Source: CALKGK01 sp964649515 (GTDB lineage: Bacteria; Bacteroidota; Bacteroidia; Flavobacteriales_D; Sanyastnellaceae). From it: DNA of 64,000 nucleotides. Location: assembly GCA_964649515.1 (NCBI GenBank), contig CAZYPV010000001.1:42771-106770 (forward strand), read 5' to 3'. Each line of letters opens with the position of its first letter. Positions within the stretch are counted from its first letter, which is position 1. Position numbers and translations under genes: made by a program. The notes under the pieces were generated by a model. That model was not told where the DNA came from. It did no database searches and saw nothing but the letters and a program-made list of their open reading frames with translations. Shown piece after piece: positions 18,654 through 27,678 of this stretch.

Positions 18654-19370
18654 ATGTGGAAAATCTTTCAAGGCATACAATTGATTTTGATTCTGATACT
18701 AACACTCATCAGCGGATGTTTGGGTATTGTGATGATGTTGGTGATGCGTTCGCCAAAATGGGCTATGAAACTCATTCCCAACTATCTTTGGAGCCCAGGA
18801 ATTTTTTGGGTTTTCGGTGTCCGACTACAGGTAGAAAACGTCCCTAAAGATCTTTCCTCCTATATCTATGCGGCCAATCATGCTAGTCCACTAGACATTC
18901 CCGCAATGTTCATGGCCATGCCGGTCAATGCCTATTTCATCGCTAAAATGGAGTTAAAAAAAATCCCCATTATGGGGTGGTTTATGACCTTGGCTGGGAT
19001 GGTGTTCATTGATCGTGGAAAGCGTGAAAAAGCGATGGAGAGCATGCAGCGAGCTGGGCGCGAAATGCAAAAAGGAAAAAGCGTGATTGTCTTTCCTGAA
19101 GGAACCCGATCTAAAGACGGAAAAATCAAACTATTTAAGCGTGGGGCATTTATTCTGTCCAAGGAAACGGGCATTCCGGTAATTCCCGCATTGATTCAAG
19201 GGGCACATAAAGTGATGCCTCCAGGGGTTTACAGTGCCCGTCCGGGAAAGATTCGAGTTCGATTTTTTGAAGCCATGCAGTGGGAAGAGGAAAAATATAG
19301 TTCACCCGAAGACTTTGCAAATCACTGTCAAGAAATCATCCGTACCCAAGGGTCCAAAGAACTTAAATAG
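18654..19370 (+). CDS. plsC: 1-acyl-sn-glycerol-3-phosphate acyltransferase
   Basis: 238 residues. It transfers a fatty acyl chain to the sn-2 position of lysophosphatidate, giving phosphatidic acid for membrane lipid synthesis. An N-terminal membrane segment (about 5-32) precedes the catalytic motif NHASPLD with His76 and Asp81. The substrate-binding motif FPEGTRS starts at residue 147, and IPVIPALIQGAH is the conserved block IV. Length is normal for PlsC. Lysophospholipid acyltransferases with other substrates, such as ornithine lipid, share these motifs, so the exact acceptor is inferred. It overlaps the convergent flavoenzyme gene by 8 bases. Confidence 0.88.
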   Translation: MWKIFQGIQLILILILTLISGCLGIVMMLVMRSPKWAMKLIPNYLWSPGIFWVFGVRLQVENVPKDLSSYIYAANHASPLDIPAMFMAMPVNAYFIAKMELKKIPIMGWFMTLAGMVFIDRGKREKAMESMQRAGREMQKGKSVIVFPEGTRSKDGKIKLFKRGAFILSKETGIPVIPALIQGAHKVMPPGVYSARPGKIRVRFFEAMQWEEEKYSSPEDFANHCQEIIRTQGSKELK

Positions 19371-21390
19371 CGTAGGCCGCCTTTAAACCTTCTTCAATAG
19401 CGCGCTTGGCATCAATTTCTCCAGCTTTTAAAGCTCCTCCAATGAGGTAAGGTTTTGCGCCTTGAGCTTCGAGCTCTTTGTGCAGGCTGTTCACAGAAAC
19501 TTGTCCGGCACAAAGCACCACATGATCCACTTCTAAGCATTGTTCTTTTCCTTGATGAACAAAGTGTAGACCTTGATCATCGATGCGTTTGTACTCCACA
19601 CCGGACCACGTTTTCACCCCTGCTTTTTTCAAACTTGCACGATGGATCCAGCCCGTGGTTTTGCCCAATCCAGCGCCGGGTTTTGTTGCTTTTCGTTGCA
19701 TCAAATGGATCTCGCGATTTGATGGGGTATTCACAGGCTTTGCCAAACCGCCCCGCTCATTTAAGCTTTGATCGATGCCCCAGGTTTTGGTGAAACCCTT
19801 GATTGAATGTTCTTCATCATTGGAATGGCTCAAGAATTCTGCCGTATCAAAACCGATTCCCCCTGCACCGATGATCGCCACCTTAGCTCCCACCTTCACT
19901 TTGCCAGCAATCACTTCGTCATACCTCAACACTTTTGGGTGATCTGCCCCTTCCAAGGGGATTGACCTTGGCTGAACCCCGCTAGCAACAATGATTTCAT
20001 CGTATTTTTCAAGCAAGTCGGCAGCCCCCACTTTTTTATTCAGATGCACTGCAACATTGAGATCGATGAGCCTTTGATTAAAGTAGCGAATGGTTTCATG
20101 AAATTCTTCTTTTCCGGGAATTCGTTTGGCGAGATTAAATTGTCCCCCAATTTCACCACTCCCCTCAAAAAGATCTACCTGATGTCCTCGTTCAGCCGCA
20201 TGAATCGCAGCAGACAAACCCGCGGGTCCGCCACCAACAACAGCTACCTTCTTGCTTTCAGGACTTTTTTCGTTCGGATAGAACGTTTCGTGGCAGGCCT
20301 TTGGGTTCACCAAACAGCTCGCCGTTTTTTGTTTAAAAACATGGTCCAAACAAGCTTGGTTGCAAGCAATACACGTGTTGATCTCCTCAGGTTTCCCCAT
20401 TTCGGCCTTGTTCATGAAGTCGGGATCAGCGAGAAAAGGTCGGGCCATGCTGACCATATCTGCACAGCCCTCTTCAAGCACACGCTCAGCCACCTCTGGC
20501 ATATTGATACGGTTTGTTGTAATCAGGGGAACATTCACTTTGCCCATCAGTTTTTTGGTAACCCAAGCAAAGCCCGCTCTTGGCACCATGGTCGCAATTG
20601 TCGGCACCCTCGCCTCATGCCAACCGATGCCCGTATTGATCAAATTCACCCCAGCTTTTTCCAGTTCTTGAGCCAAATGAACAATCTCCTCCCATGAGCT
20701 TCCTTCATCCACCAAATCGAGCATACTCAAGCGATAGATGATGATGAACTCTTGCCCAACTTCTTTTCGAATTTCGCGCACAATTTCCAAGGGAAAACGC
20801 ATTCTATTTTCATAGCTTCCTCCCCATTCATCCTTTCGGTGGTTGGTTTTTTTAGCGATGAATTCATTGATGAGATACCCTTCGGAGCCCATGATTTCGA
20901 TCCCATCATAGCCTCCTAACCGGGCCAGCTTGGCACAGCGAACATAATTTCGAATTGTTCTTTTCACTCCCCAAGCGCTCAATGCTCTTGGCGAAAAACG
21001 ATTGATGGGCGCCTTGATTTTTGAAGGTGCAACGCAAAGTGGATGATAGCCATAGCGTCCTGCATGAAGAATTTGCATGCAGATTTTCGCCCCGTGTTCA
21101 TGCACTGCTTTGGTGATGATTTCGTGCTTCTTGGCTTCTGATTTTTTAGTGAGTTTGATGGAAAAAGGCGAAACCCAGCCTTCTCGATTGGGAGCAACAC
21201 CTCCAGTAACAATCAAACCAACTCCCCCTTTTGCCCGATCGCCGAAATAGCGTGCCATGCGATCAAAGCCCCCTTTTTCTTCTTCCAGTCCGGTATGCAT
21301 GGAACCCATGATTACACGATTTTTAAGTGTTGTGAAACCGAGATCGAGTGGTTCGAAAAGTCGGGGGTATGCTTTTGGTTTATTCATCAT
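19363..21390 (-). CDS. 2,4-dienoyl-CoA reductase-like FMN/Fe-S/FAD oxidoreductase
   Basis: 675 residues. Starts at the ATG at 21390, whose A is the last base of the upstream gene's stop codon (TGATG). Residues about 5-340 form an Old Yellow Enzyme TIM barrel (LFEPLDLGFTTLKNRVIMGS, then MQILHAGRYG). The [4Fe-4S] ligands follow as CIACNQAC then Cys after 11 residues, exactly the spacing of E. coli FadH. A dinucleotide-binding domain begins at VAVVGGGPAGLSAAIHAAE and a second at VAIIGAGGIGFDTAEFL. FadH reduces 2,4-dienoyl-CoA with NADPH during breakdown of unsaturated fatty acids; related enzymes act on other enoates or trimethylamine, so the substrate is inferred from the close domain match. 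No other beta-oxidation gene is nearby. Confidence 0.87.
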   Translation of the reverse strand: MMNKPKAYPRLFEPLDLGFTTLKNRVIMGSMHTGLEEEKGGFDRMARYFGDRAKGGVGLIVTGGVAPNREGWVSPFSIKLTKKSEAKKHEIITKAVHEHGAKICMQILHAGRYGYHPLCVAPSKIKAPINRFSPRALSAWGVKRTIRNYVRCAKLARLGGYDGIEIMGSEGYLINEFIAKKTNHRKDEWGGSYENRMRFPLEIVREIRKEVGQEFIIIYRLSMLDLVDEGSSWEEIVHLAQELEKAGVNLINTGIGWHEARVPTIATMVPRAGFAWVTKKLMGKVNVPLITTNRINMPEVAERVLEEGCADMVSMARPFLADPDFMNKAEMGKPEEINTCIACNQACLDHVFKQKTASCLVNPKACHETFYPNEKSPESKKVAVVGGGPAGLSAAIHAAERGHQVDLFEGSGEIGGQFNLAKRIPGKEEFHETIRYFNQRLIDLNVAVHLNKKVGAADLLEKYDEIIVASGVQPRSIPLEGADHPKVLRYDEVIAGKVKVGAKVAIIGAGGIGFDTAEFLSHSNDEEHSIKGFTKTWGIDQSLNERGGLAKPVNTPSNREIHLMQRKATKPGAGLGKTTGWIHRASLKKAGVKTWSGVEYKRIDDQGLHFVHQGKEQCLEVDHVVLCAGQVSVNSLHKELEAQGAKPYLIGGALKAGEIDAKRAIEEGLKAAYAI

Positions 21391-24300
21391 CAATCAAATT
21401 CTCTAAATCGGTCAACAAAATCATTTCTTTTCTTCTTGGAAGCTACCAACTGATAGGCAAATTTGTTTCCTTCCTCGTCTTTTGTTTTGCGCTTATCGTC
21501 TTTCAATTCCGTTACCAAGACATTAAAATCTTTATCGCTCGCCGTGATGTTCATCAATCCCAACTTGTATTCAAAGTAATACCAATTTTCGCCATCGAGT
21601 TGAAGGTAAACTCTCAAGATATCGGCGCTTCTTCCTCTTTGAAGTTCAATTTTCCCTTTAACATATCTAAAGATTTGTTTCTTCCCGATGCTCGCGATGC
21701 CGATGGGTCCTTCCGACACAAAAGACTCTTCAACATCATCCCAAGTGAAGGTAACATCAGCAAAATAGAAGGTTCGTTGCAATTCTTGGGGAAGTTTTTT
21801 GAGCTGACCAGTGAGATTGAGTTCGGAAATAACTTTATCCGACTCCTCCAAACCTAAAATCTCCTTGATGCTTTTTTCGTAATCGGTTTTGGAGATATCC
21901 ACAGCTGGAAGACTTGGCCATTCTTGCAATTGTTCCGTCATGTATTTCATGAGGCTCTCATCGAAGAAGAAATCCAAGGCAAAAACCCCATTGATACTTG
22001 TCTCACCATTGATCGTGTTGTGCACCAAATCTCCATAGCTCAAGGTTTTTACATGCCCGAAATCGACGTTGTAATCCAATTGTCCGTCTGCCTTAATGCT
22101 GCAATCTTCTGTATTTAACTCCACCAAATTACCAGGCAGTTTGGGTTGTTTGATTTTGTCCTTTGAACCAATGAGGTAGCGTTTGGAGTTGGGTTCGTAT
22201 TTCAAGAATCCTGTAGCGGTGATGAGGGTAGCATCTTCCCGATTGTTTTTTCTGCTGAGGAAAGTACTGTAGAGCTCCACTGGCGACTCTTTGGCAATCA
22301 TCACACCCGCTCCCAATTTGGCCATTCCCACATCTCTCATGTTGGTATCTACTGGGATGTAGATGTCTTGAGGATCAATTGGTGCGCGGAATTTGAACCA
22401 ATTTCTTTCCAAGCTCTCGCAAGTATGCATGATTTGGGTTCCCCCTTCAAAGGTCAAGTGTTTCTCATTGGCCGCCAATTCAAAATCTCCGGCAAAAGTG
22501 AAAAATGGGCTCAGCATGAAGCCATCTTCCTCCGGAATTTTTCCTTTTCCAATGGTTTGTCTTGTGGTATCTACCTCAATTTTTGAAAGGTGAATGATCT
22601 GTTCCATCTTGTTCGCATCAACGTAAGCGATGTCTCCTTCACCTTCGTAATCGTAACGACCATTCACTTGCATTTCTGCGTTGAAGATGCGGTGGTATTG
22701 GGTCACATAGTTGGAAATCAGTGTTGCCCTCTCGAGCGGATCCATCTTGGCTCGTTTTCTCACCACCACCCTGCCAGAATCTGGCAATACTTTAGAATCT
22801 GCCACCGCAATGAATTTGATGCGATCACAAAGAATCACCGACTCTTTGATGTCATACACCGCCTTTGGGGCCAAGAAGTTCAAAGAGTCTTGAAGCTCGT
22901 TGACCGAATAAAAATTCGAATAATTCTTGTCTTCGCTGGTATCAATCACAAAATCTTCCGTTGCTTGTCTGTTGGAAGAAAGCTCCATCTCATTTTTATC
23001 CATGAACCACTTGAACTCATCCATGAAACAGATGTATTGATTTGCTGGGAAATCGATCTTCGTTTCACCGCCATTGGATTTAAACATCCCTGTTCTTTCA
23101 TCGAAATCGATCTCTGCATTCACATTGTCTGTCTTGAACGCCAAATTCTCGAGCCCCTCTTGTGCCAATTTGAATTGAGCTGTATCTGCGAGGATCTTTC
23201 TTGGATCGTATTTAAATTTCTTGGATGAAAGTGTCGCCCCCTCGAAATCCATATCGCCTTTACCTGTCATCCCTGAAGGCTGCAGGAAGAGGCTCCCGGT
23301 TAATTCTGCTTCGTCTCTAAAGAATTGAATTTTCTCCTTCACCGAACTCGCTCTTAGGAGATCTCTTTTGGGATAGAACGCCAAATCCACCTCCTGCGCC
23401 TTGGTTCTTGGCACTCCAGGGCTTCCGGGTTCCTCTAAATTTTCGAAGTCTGTAGTTCTACCCTTCGTGGAATCGGGAAAAAAGATGAATTGATCGGAAT
23501 AGCTCTTTGACGTGAGGTAATCGAGCGAACCGTTTCCTTGAAGTCCGGTATAATTCAACTTCACTTCAGCCGTAAATTTACCTTTACCAACATAAGCAGG
23601 CAGACCGTTTCCTCCCGTATTCATATCAAAGCCCAATGCATCGTCGTCCATCAGCACCAAAGGCTCTTTGATATCGGGGAAAATATCGGAGCTCACCAGC
23701 GTACCATCGAAAGACAAGTCTTCCTTGGAAAAGTTATCCAAGCTATCGATAACATAAGGTTCAATCTGGTAATAGAAGCGATCGCGGTTGTAGACACCGC
23801 CTTGAATTCGGCTATTGTCGTAATACACATACGATTCTTTTGTTGAGCTGAAGATGGGATATTGGGGATAGTTTTCGGAATGCACACCAGACTTGTTTGT
23901 TGGAGCATCGATTTTCAACGTTCCGGCGATGTCTTCCAGCACACTCTTCACTCGTTTCATGCTTTTTCTTCCATAGGCGTCGGTACTGGAGTTTTCATCT
24001 TCCACATAAATTCGGCAACTATCTACATTGATCAAATCAATTTTAAAGGTCTCATAGTCGAAATAATATTCCTTCCCCATGAATTCAAAATTCCCTGCTC
24101 TTACTCGTCCGCCACACTTAAAATCGCGGTCTTTTTTCAGAATCACCTCTTCTCTAGCCGGGTAAATGTTTACGCTTTGGGAATCTGAAAGTTGAATGCG
24201 CTGCACCCCTTTGACCAGCAAATTATTGTTCAGCAAATTCAATTGGGCATTGTTTCCGCCGCCTACTTCAGAATTAAAAAGCAGCACATCATAATCTCTC

Positions 24301-25853
24301 GCTCCTGAGTTATTTTTTAGGTAGTCGAACAGTTTTTGATTCACCTTCACCCATTCGCTATCCAAATTGAAATCAACAAAGCCTTGATTGTTCAAATCGA
24401 TGAGCATGATGATCGTTTGTTGATTGCTCAGGCGCAGGAATCCAGCCAATTCTAAGCTATAGAATTCTCTTGAAGAAATGCTTCGGGTATAGTCTCGAAT
24501 CTCCACCAGCGGGTGGGTCATGGCAATTCCCATCATGCCATCGTAGCGCGCTTTTTTGTAGTAATCTTTTGATTCGAAGGCAGCAATGTGTTGCGTACTC
24601 CCCACCAAAGATCCCAGCTCAATCAAAGGATCATCGATGTTCCAGTAGAGTGCTTCAAAATACATATCCACCTCGTGATAGGTGTTTTTGTACGGAGCTT
24701 TGGAAAGTCCCTCGTCTGTTCTCAAAAGGGTTAGCTTACGATCTGCCCGATCAAATTTGAGGTTCAGATCGGGATGAGAAATGGTGTCTTCATCCAAGTA
24801 GAACATCGCCTCAGCGTGCTGGGAAGTGATCTTTTCTGGTCGGATTGCAAACTCCAAGGACTTTGAAATGAGGAAGGGTTCATCTTCCCTGTAAAAAGTC
24901 AGCTTGGCCGGTTCTTCTCTAGTTCCTGTACCTGCCAGTTTATTCCCCCTCATGGTGAAACCGCCCTCATAATCAAGGTTTTTGAGCAAATTTTTAATCA
25001 CCAAACGTTGATTGTAGCTTTCGAAACGCGGATAGGCGGCATCATCTCCCGTTCTGTTGGCCAGTACTTTTTCGTTGAGTTGACCCAAAAGTGGTTTCTC
25101 GAAAAACTCATTGAAGAAAAGCACACTATCCACAATAAATGAAGACCCTTTAATTCTGATCTCATAATCTTCGAACACCGCGTAGGTTGTGTTCGGATCA
25201 AAATCAGCCCGATCCCAAGTTACCTTCCCCTTCGTTCCTAACCAGCGTTCTGTGATGGGATGAAATTCTCCGCTGGTCTCTTTGATAACAGAACTATCCC
25301 CTTTCGAATAACAAATTAAATCTCCGAGGGGATAGACGATTTTTGGGATGGAATCATAAACGAAAGCATAATTCGAAGAAGCAAATTTCCATTGAACAGC
25401 ATTGGTGCTGAAGAAAATCTGATCTTGGAACAAAGTAGCACTGTTGGCGAGAAACTCTGGAACATATTTTTTTGATCTTCGGTCGCTGGTCAGTTGGTCG
25501 AGAACAACATGCCATTCCTTAAAAGTCGCATCCTCTTTCCCCGAGGTTTGGAAGGCCATAACGGACAAGATATAGCTCTCGAAAGCTGGGTAGGCTGGAT
25601 GTTTTTGATCGAGCAAGTCATTACAGGTCTTAATGACTCTTTCTTGGTATTCCAAAGGGTAAGACTCCTCTAAAAACAAGGGGGCGAAGTCTTTTTCGAT
25701 GAACTTCTTTCCTTCTTTTTTGGAACTTGAGAAGAAGTTGCTCAGTTCTTTGACGAAGGTTTCTTTTTCATTGGAGAATTTGGAAATGCGTTGTGCTTGG
25801 ACTTGGGTAGTCAGAAAAAGCACGGTGAGGGCAAAAAACGTAAATCGAATCAT
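21390..25853 (-). CDS. Very large secreted protein of unknown function
   Basis: 1487 residues with a clear signal peptide (MIRFTFFALTVLFLTTQVQA). I do not recognise the family. Beyond a helical N-terminal part (about 25-110) the sequence is rich in beta strands and in repeated patterns resembling an elongated beta structure: strings such as GSLDYLTSKSYSDQFIFFPD, GKGDMDFEGATLSSKKFKYD and GRYDYEGEGDIAYVDANKM look like successive variants of one strand-turn module in which a short Gly-rich turn precedes an acidic strand. This recalls the AsmA/TamB and OstA groups of envelope proteins, but no specific motif confirms it. No T9SS tail is present, so a periplasmic location is likely. It is translationally coupled to the downstream flavoenzyme gene. 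Confidence 0.8.
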   Translation of the reverse strand: MIRFTFFALTVLFLTTQVQAQRISKFSNEKETFVKELSNFFSSSKKEGKKFIEKDFAPLFLEESYPLEYQERVIKTCNDLLDQKHPAYPAFESYILSVMAFQTSGKEDATFKEWHVVLDQLTSDRRSKKYVPEFLANSATLFQDQIFFSTNAVQWKFASSNYAFVYDSIPKIVYPLGDLICYSKGDSSVIKETSGEFHPITERWLGTKGKVTWDRADFDPNTTYAVFEDYEIRIKGSSFIVDSVLFFNEFFEKPLLGQLNEKVLANRTGDDAAYPRFESYNQRLVIKNLLKNLDYEGGFTMRGNKLAGTGTREEPAKLTFYREDEPFLISKSLEFAIRPEKITSQHAEAMFYLDEDTISHPDLNLKFDRADRKLTLLRTDEGLSKAPYKNTYHEVDMYFEALYWNIDDPLIELGSLVGSTQHIAAFESKDYYKKARYDGMMGIAMTHPLVEIRDYTRSISSREFYSLELAGFLRLSNQQTIIMLIDLNNQGFVDFNLDSEWVKVNQKLFDYLKNNSGARDYDVLLFNSEVGGGNNAQLNLLNNNLLVKGVQRIQLSDSQSVNIYPAREEVILKKDRDFKCGGRVRAGNFEFMGKEYYFDYETFKIDLINVDSCRIYVEDENSSTDAYGRKSMKRVKSVLEDIAGTLKIDAPTNKSGVHSENYPQYPIFSSTKESYVYYDNSRIQGGVYNRDRFYYQIEPYVIDSLDNFSKEDLSFDGTLVSSDIFPDIKEPLVLMDDDALGFDMNTGGNGLPAYVGKGKFTAEVKLNYTGLQGNGSLDYLTSKSYSDQFIFFPDSTKGRTTDFENLEEPGSPGVPRTKAQEVDLAFYPKRDLLRASSVKEKIQFFRDEAELTGSLFLQPSGMTGKGDMDFEGATLSSKKFKYDPRKILADTAQFKLAQEGLENLAFKTDNVNAEIDFDERTGMFKSNGGETKIDFPANQYICFMDEFKWFMDKNEMELSSNRQATEDFVIDTSEDKNYSNFYSVNELQDSLNFLAPKAVYDIKESVILCDRIKFIAVADSKVLPDSGRVVVRKRAKMDPLERATLISNYVTQYHRIFNAEMQVNGRYDYEGEGDIAYVDANKMEQIIHLSKIEVDTTRQTIGKGKIPEEDGFMLSPFFTFAGDFELAANEKHLTFEGGTQIMHTCESLERNWFKFRAPIDPQDIYIPVDTNMRDVGMAKLGAGVMIAKESPVELYSTFLSRKNNREDATLITATGFLKYEPNSKRYLIGSKDKIKQPKLPGNLVELNTEDCSIKADGQLDYNVDFGHVKTLSYGDLVHNTINGETSINGVFALDFFFDESLMKYMTEQLQEWPSLPAVDISKTDYEKSIKEILGLEESDKVISELNLTGQLKKLPQELQRTFYFADVTFTWDDVEESFVSEGPIGIASIGKKQIFRYVKGKIELQRGRSADILRVYLQLDGENWYYFEYKLGLMNITASDKDFNVLVTELKDDKRKTKDEEGNKFAYQLVASKKKRNDFVDRFREFD

Positions 25854-26019
25854 CGTTGGGAATATCGGAAATCAAGTTGAATGAGCCGTAGTACAAACGC
25901 TGAAATTCTTCACCACGGTGTAGAACTTGCTATTTTTTTTGGCTCCAGCTCAAAGGTGCAAAAGATTTAAGCGCTGCAATACCCAGACCAAAGAATTCAT
26001 GAACAGCCTTTTGCTCATT

Positions 26020-26859
26020 TCATTCCGCCACCTTCTCTCCTAGAAACATGGCCCATCCATCTTTTTGATCCACCTTTTCTTTTTGAATGCCTAAAGACGC
26101 CGCTTGTTCTTCCAAAACCGCCACATCTGTTTCGAAAAAACCACTCAAATACAACTTCGCCCCCAACTTCATTGCCTTCGCATATCTCGGTAATTGTGCC
26201 TGAAGAATGTTTCTGTTGATGTTCGCGATGATCACGTCGTATTTTCGATCTGGAATGACCTCTACTCCACCTAAAATAGCGCTAATTTCCTTGCTTTGGT
26301 TGAGTTCAATATTTTCTTGAGTATTTTGAAAAGACCACGGGTCGATGTCAATTGCATCAATTTTCTTTGCTCCAAGTTTTTCAGCCAGAATCGCTAAAAT
26401 CCCCGTACCACACCCCATGTCCAACACTGATTTCCCATTATAATCGAGGTCGGCCATATTTTTCATGATCAAATGCGTAGTTTGATGATGCCCGGTGCCG
26501 AAGCTCATCTGCGGTTGAATCAGTACTTCGTGGCTGAAGCCTTGTTTTTCCTCATGGAAGGGAGCTCTCACACGAACGAAATCTCCCACTTCAATGGCTT
26601 GAAATGAGGCCTCCCAAGTAGCATTCCAGTTTTGATCTTCAAAGGACTTCTCCTCGAAAGAAATGTCCCACTCGTTTGAATGGAGTTCTTTGATCTGAAG
26701 CACCTCCGCTTTGTTGTAGTCCACTTGCGGAATGTAAGCCTCTAAGCCATTCTCGGTCTCTACAAAACTCTCGAAGCCCAGTTCAGCCAAACGAGCCGTT
26801 AAAATATCTCGCGCGGGAAAAAGCGGATTGATCTTGAAAATGAGTCCTTGGTAGTCCAT
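26020..26859 (-). CDS. prmA: Ribosomal protein L11 methyltransferase
   Basis: 279 residues. It methylates lysines and the N-terminus of ribosomal protein L11 using S-adenosylmethionine. The N-terminal substrate-recognition domain (about 1-110) precedes the class I methyltransferase domain with motif I VLDMGCGTGILAILAEKLG, the acidic loop DAIDIDPWS and the IIANINRNIL motif characteristic of PrmA. Length is typical. It follows tpiA by 8 bases, so the pair is an operon. Confidence 0.93.
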   Translation of the reverse strand: MDYQGLIFKINPLFPARDILTARLAELGFESFVETENGLEAYIPQVDYNKAEVLQIKELHSNEWDISFEEKSFEDQNWNATWEASFQAIEVGDFVRVRAPFHEEKQGFSHEVLIQPQMSFGTGHHQTTHLIMKNMADLDYNGKSVLDMGCGTGILAILAEKLGAKKIDAIDIDPWSFQNTQENIELNQSKEISAILGGVEVIPDRKYDVIIANINRNILQAQLPRYAKAMKLGAKLYLSGFFETDVAVLEEQAASLGIQKEKVDQKDGWAMFLGEKVAE

Positions 26860-26867
26860 GGCAGCAA

Positions 26868-27617
26868 CTAGAATGAGTGAATAATCGCATTAAAATCTTC
26901 CGCCTTCAAGCTCGCCCCGCCAATGAGTCCGCCATCCACATCATTCTGAGCAAAAAGCTCCTTTGCGTTGTTGGGTTTACAACTACCTCCGTACAAAATG
27001 GACGTACTATTTGCACAATCTGCACTGAACTCCTCCTCTAGCCAAGATCGAATGGCCGCGTGCATCTCTTGCGCTTGTTCTGCGCTAGCCGTTCTTCCCG
27101 TGCCGATTGCCCAAATGGGTTCATAAGCAATCACCACCTGTTTCATCGCCGCTTCATCCAAATCAAACAATGCACTTTCCACCTGCATTTTCACCCAATC
27201 GAAATGGACATCATCATCGCGATGTTCCAGTCCCTCGCCACAACAGAAGAAAACGTTCATCCCTGCATTTACTGCTCTTTTGATTTTTTGGGCAATCACC
27301 TCGTTGGTCTCACCGAACATTGCTCTACGTTCTGAGTGACCAATAATCACATGATCAATGCCCATGCTCATCAACATCTCCGGGTGCACCTCTCCAGTGA
27401 AAGCGCCAAAATCATGTGCACTCGCATTTTGAGCTGCTAGATGAATTCCATTGACCTCGCTTACAAAAGCCCCTAAATAAGGAAAGGGACAAGCAATCGC
27501 CACTTGAACCTCTTTGGGAAAATCTTTTTGAAGGTGAGACAAATCAGATAAAAGTGACTTCGCCTCTTGAAAATTGAGGTTACTTTTCCAGTTACCGGCT
27601 ACAATTTGTGAACGCAT
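26868..27617 (-). CDS. tpiA: Triosephosphate isomerase
   Basis: 249 residues, a complete TIM barrel of glycolysis and gluconeogenesis that interconverts dihydroxyacetone phosphate and glyceraldehyde 3-phosphate. Signatures: GNWKSN (catalytic Lys), IGHSERR (catalytic His), AYEPIWAIGTG (catalytic Glu), and the phosphate-gripping ILYGGSCKP and GGLIGGASL. First gene of the tpiA-prmA pair; divergent from the RecQ-like helicase gene. A methylglyoxal synthase that draws on the same substrate is encoded about 20 kb away. Confidence 0.97.
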   Translation of the reverse strand: MRSQIVAGNWKSNLNFQEAKSLLSDLSHLQKDFPKEVQVAIACPFPYLGAFVSEVNGIHLAAQNASAHDFGAFTGEVHPEMLMSMGIDHVIIGHSERRAMFGETNEVIAQKIKRAVNAGMNVFFCCGEGLEHRDDDVHFDWVKMQVESALFDLDEAAMKQVVIAYEPIWAIGTGRTASAEQAQEMHAAIRSWLEEEFSADCANSTSILYGGSCKPNNAKELFAQNDVDGGLIGGASLKAEDFNAIIHSF

Positions 27618-27678
27618 ATCATTGTTTTGCCGCTAAATTAGAGCTTTTCGATAAGTACTACGATCTTTGTAGCAAAGA

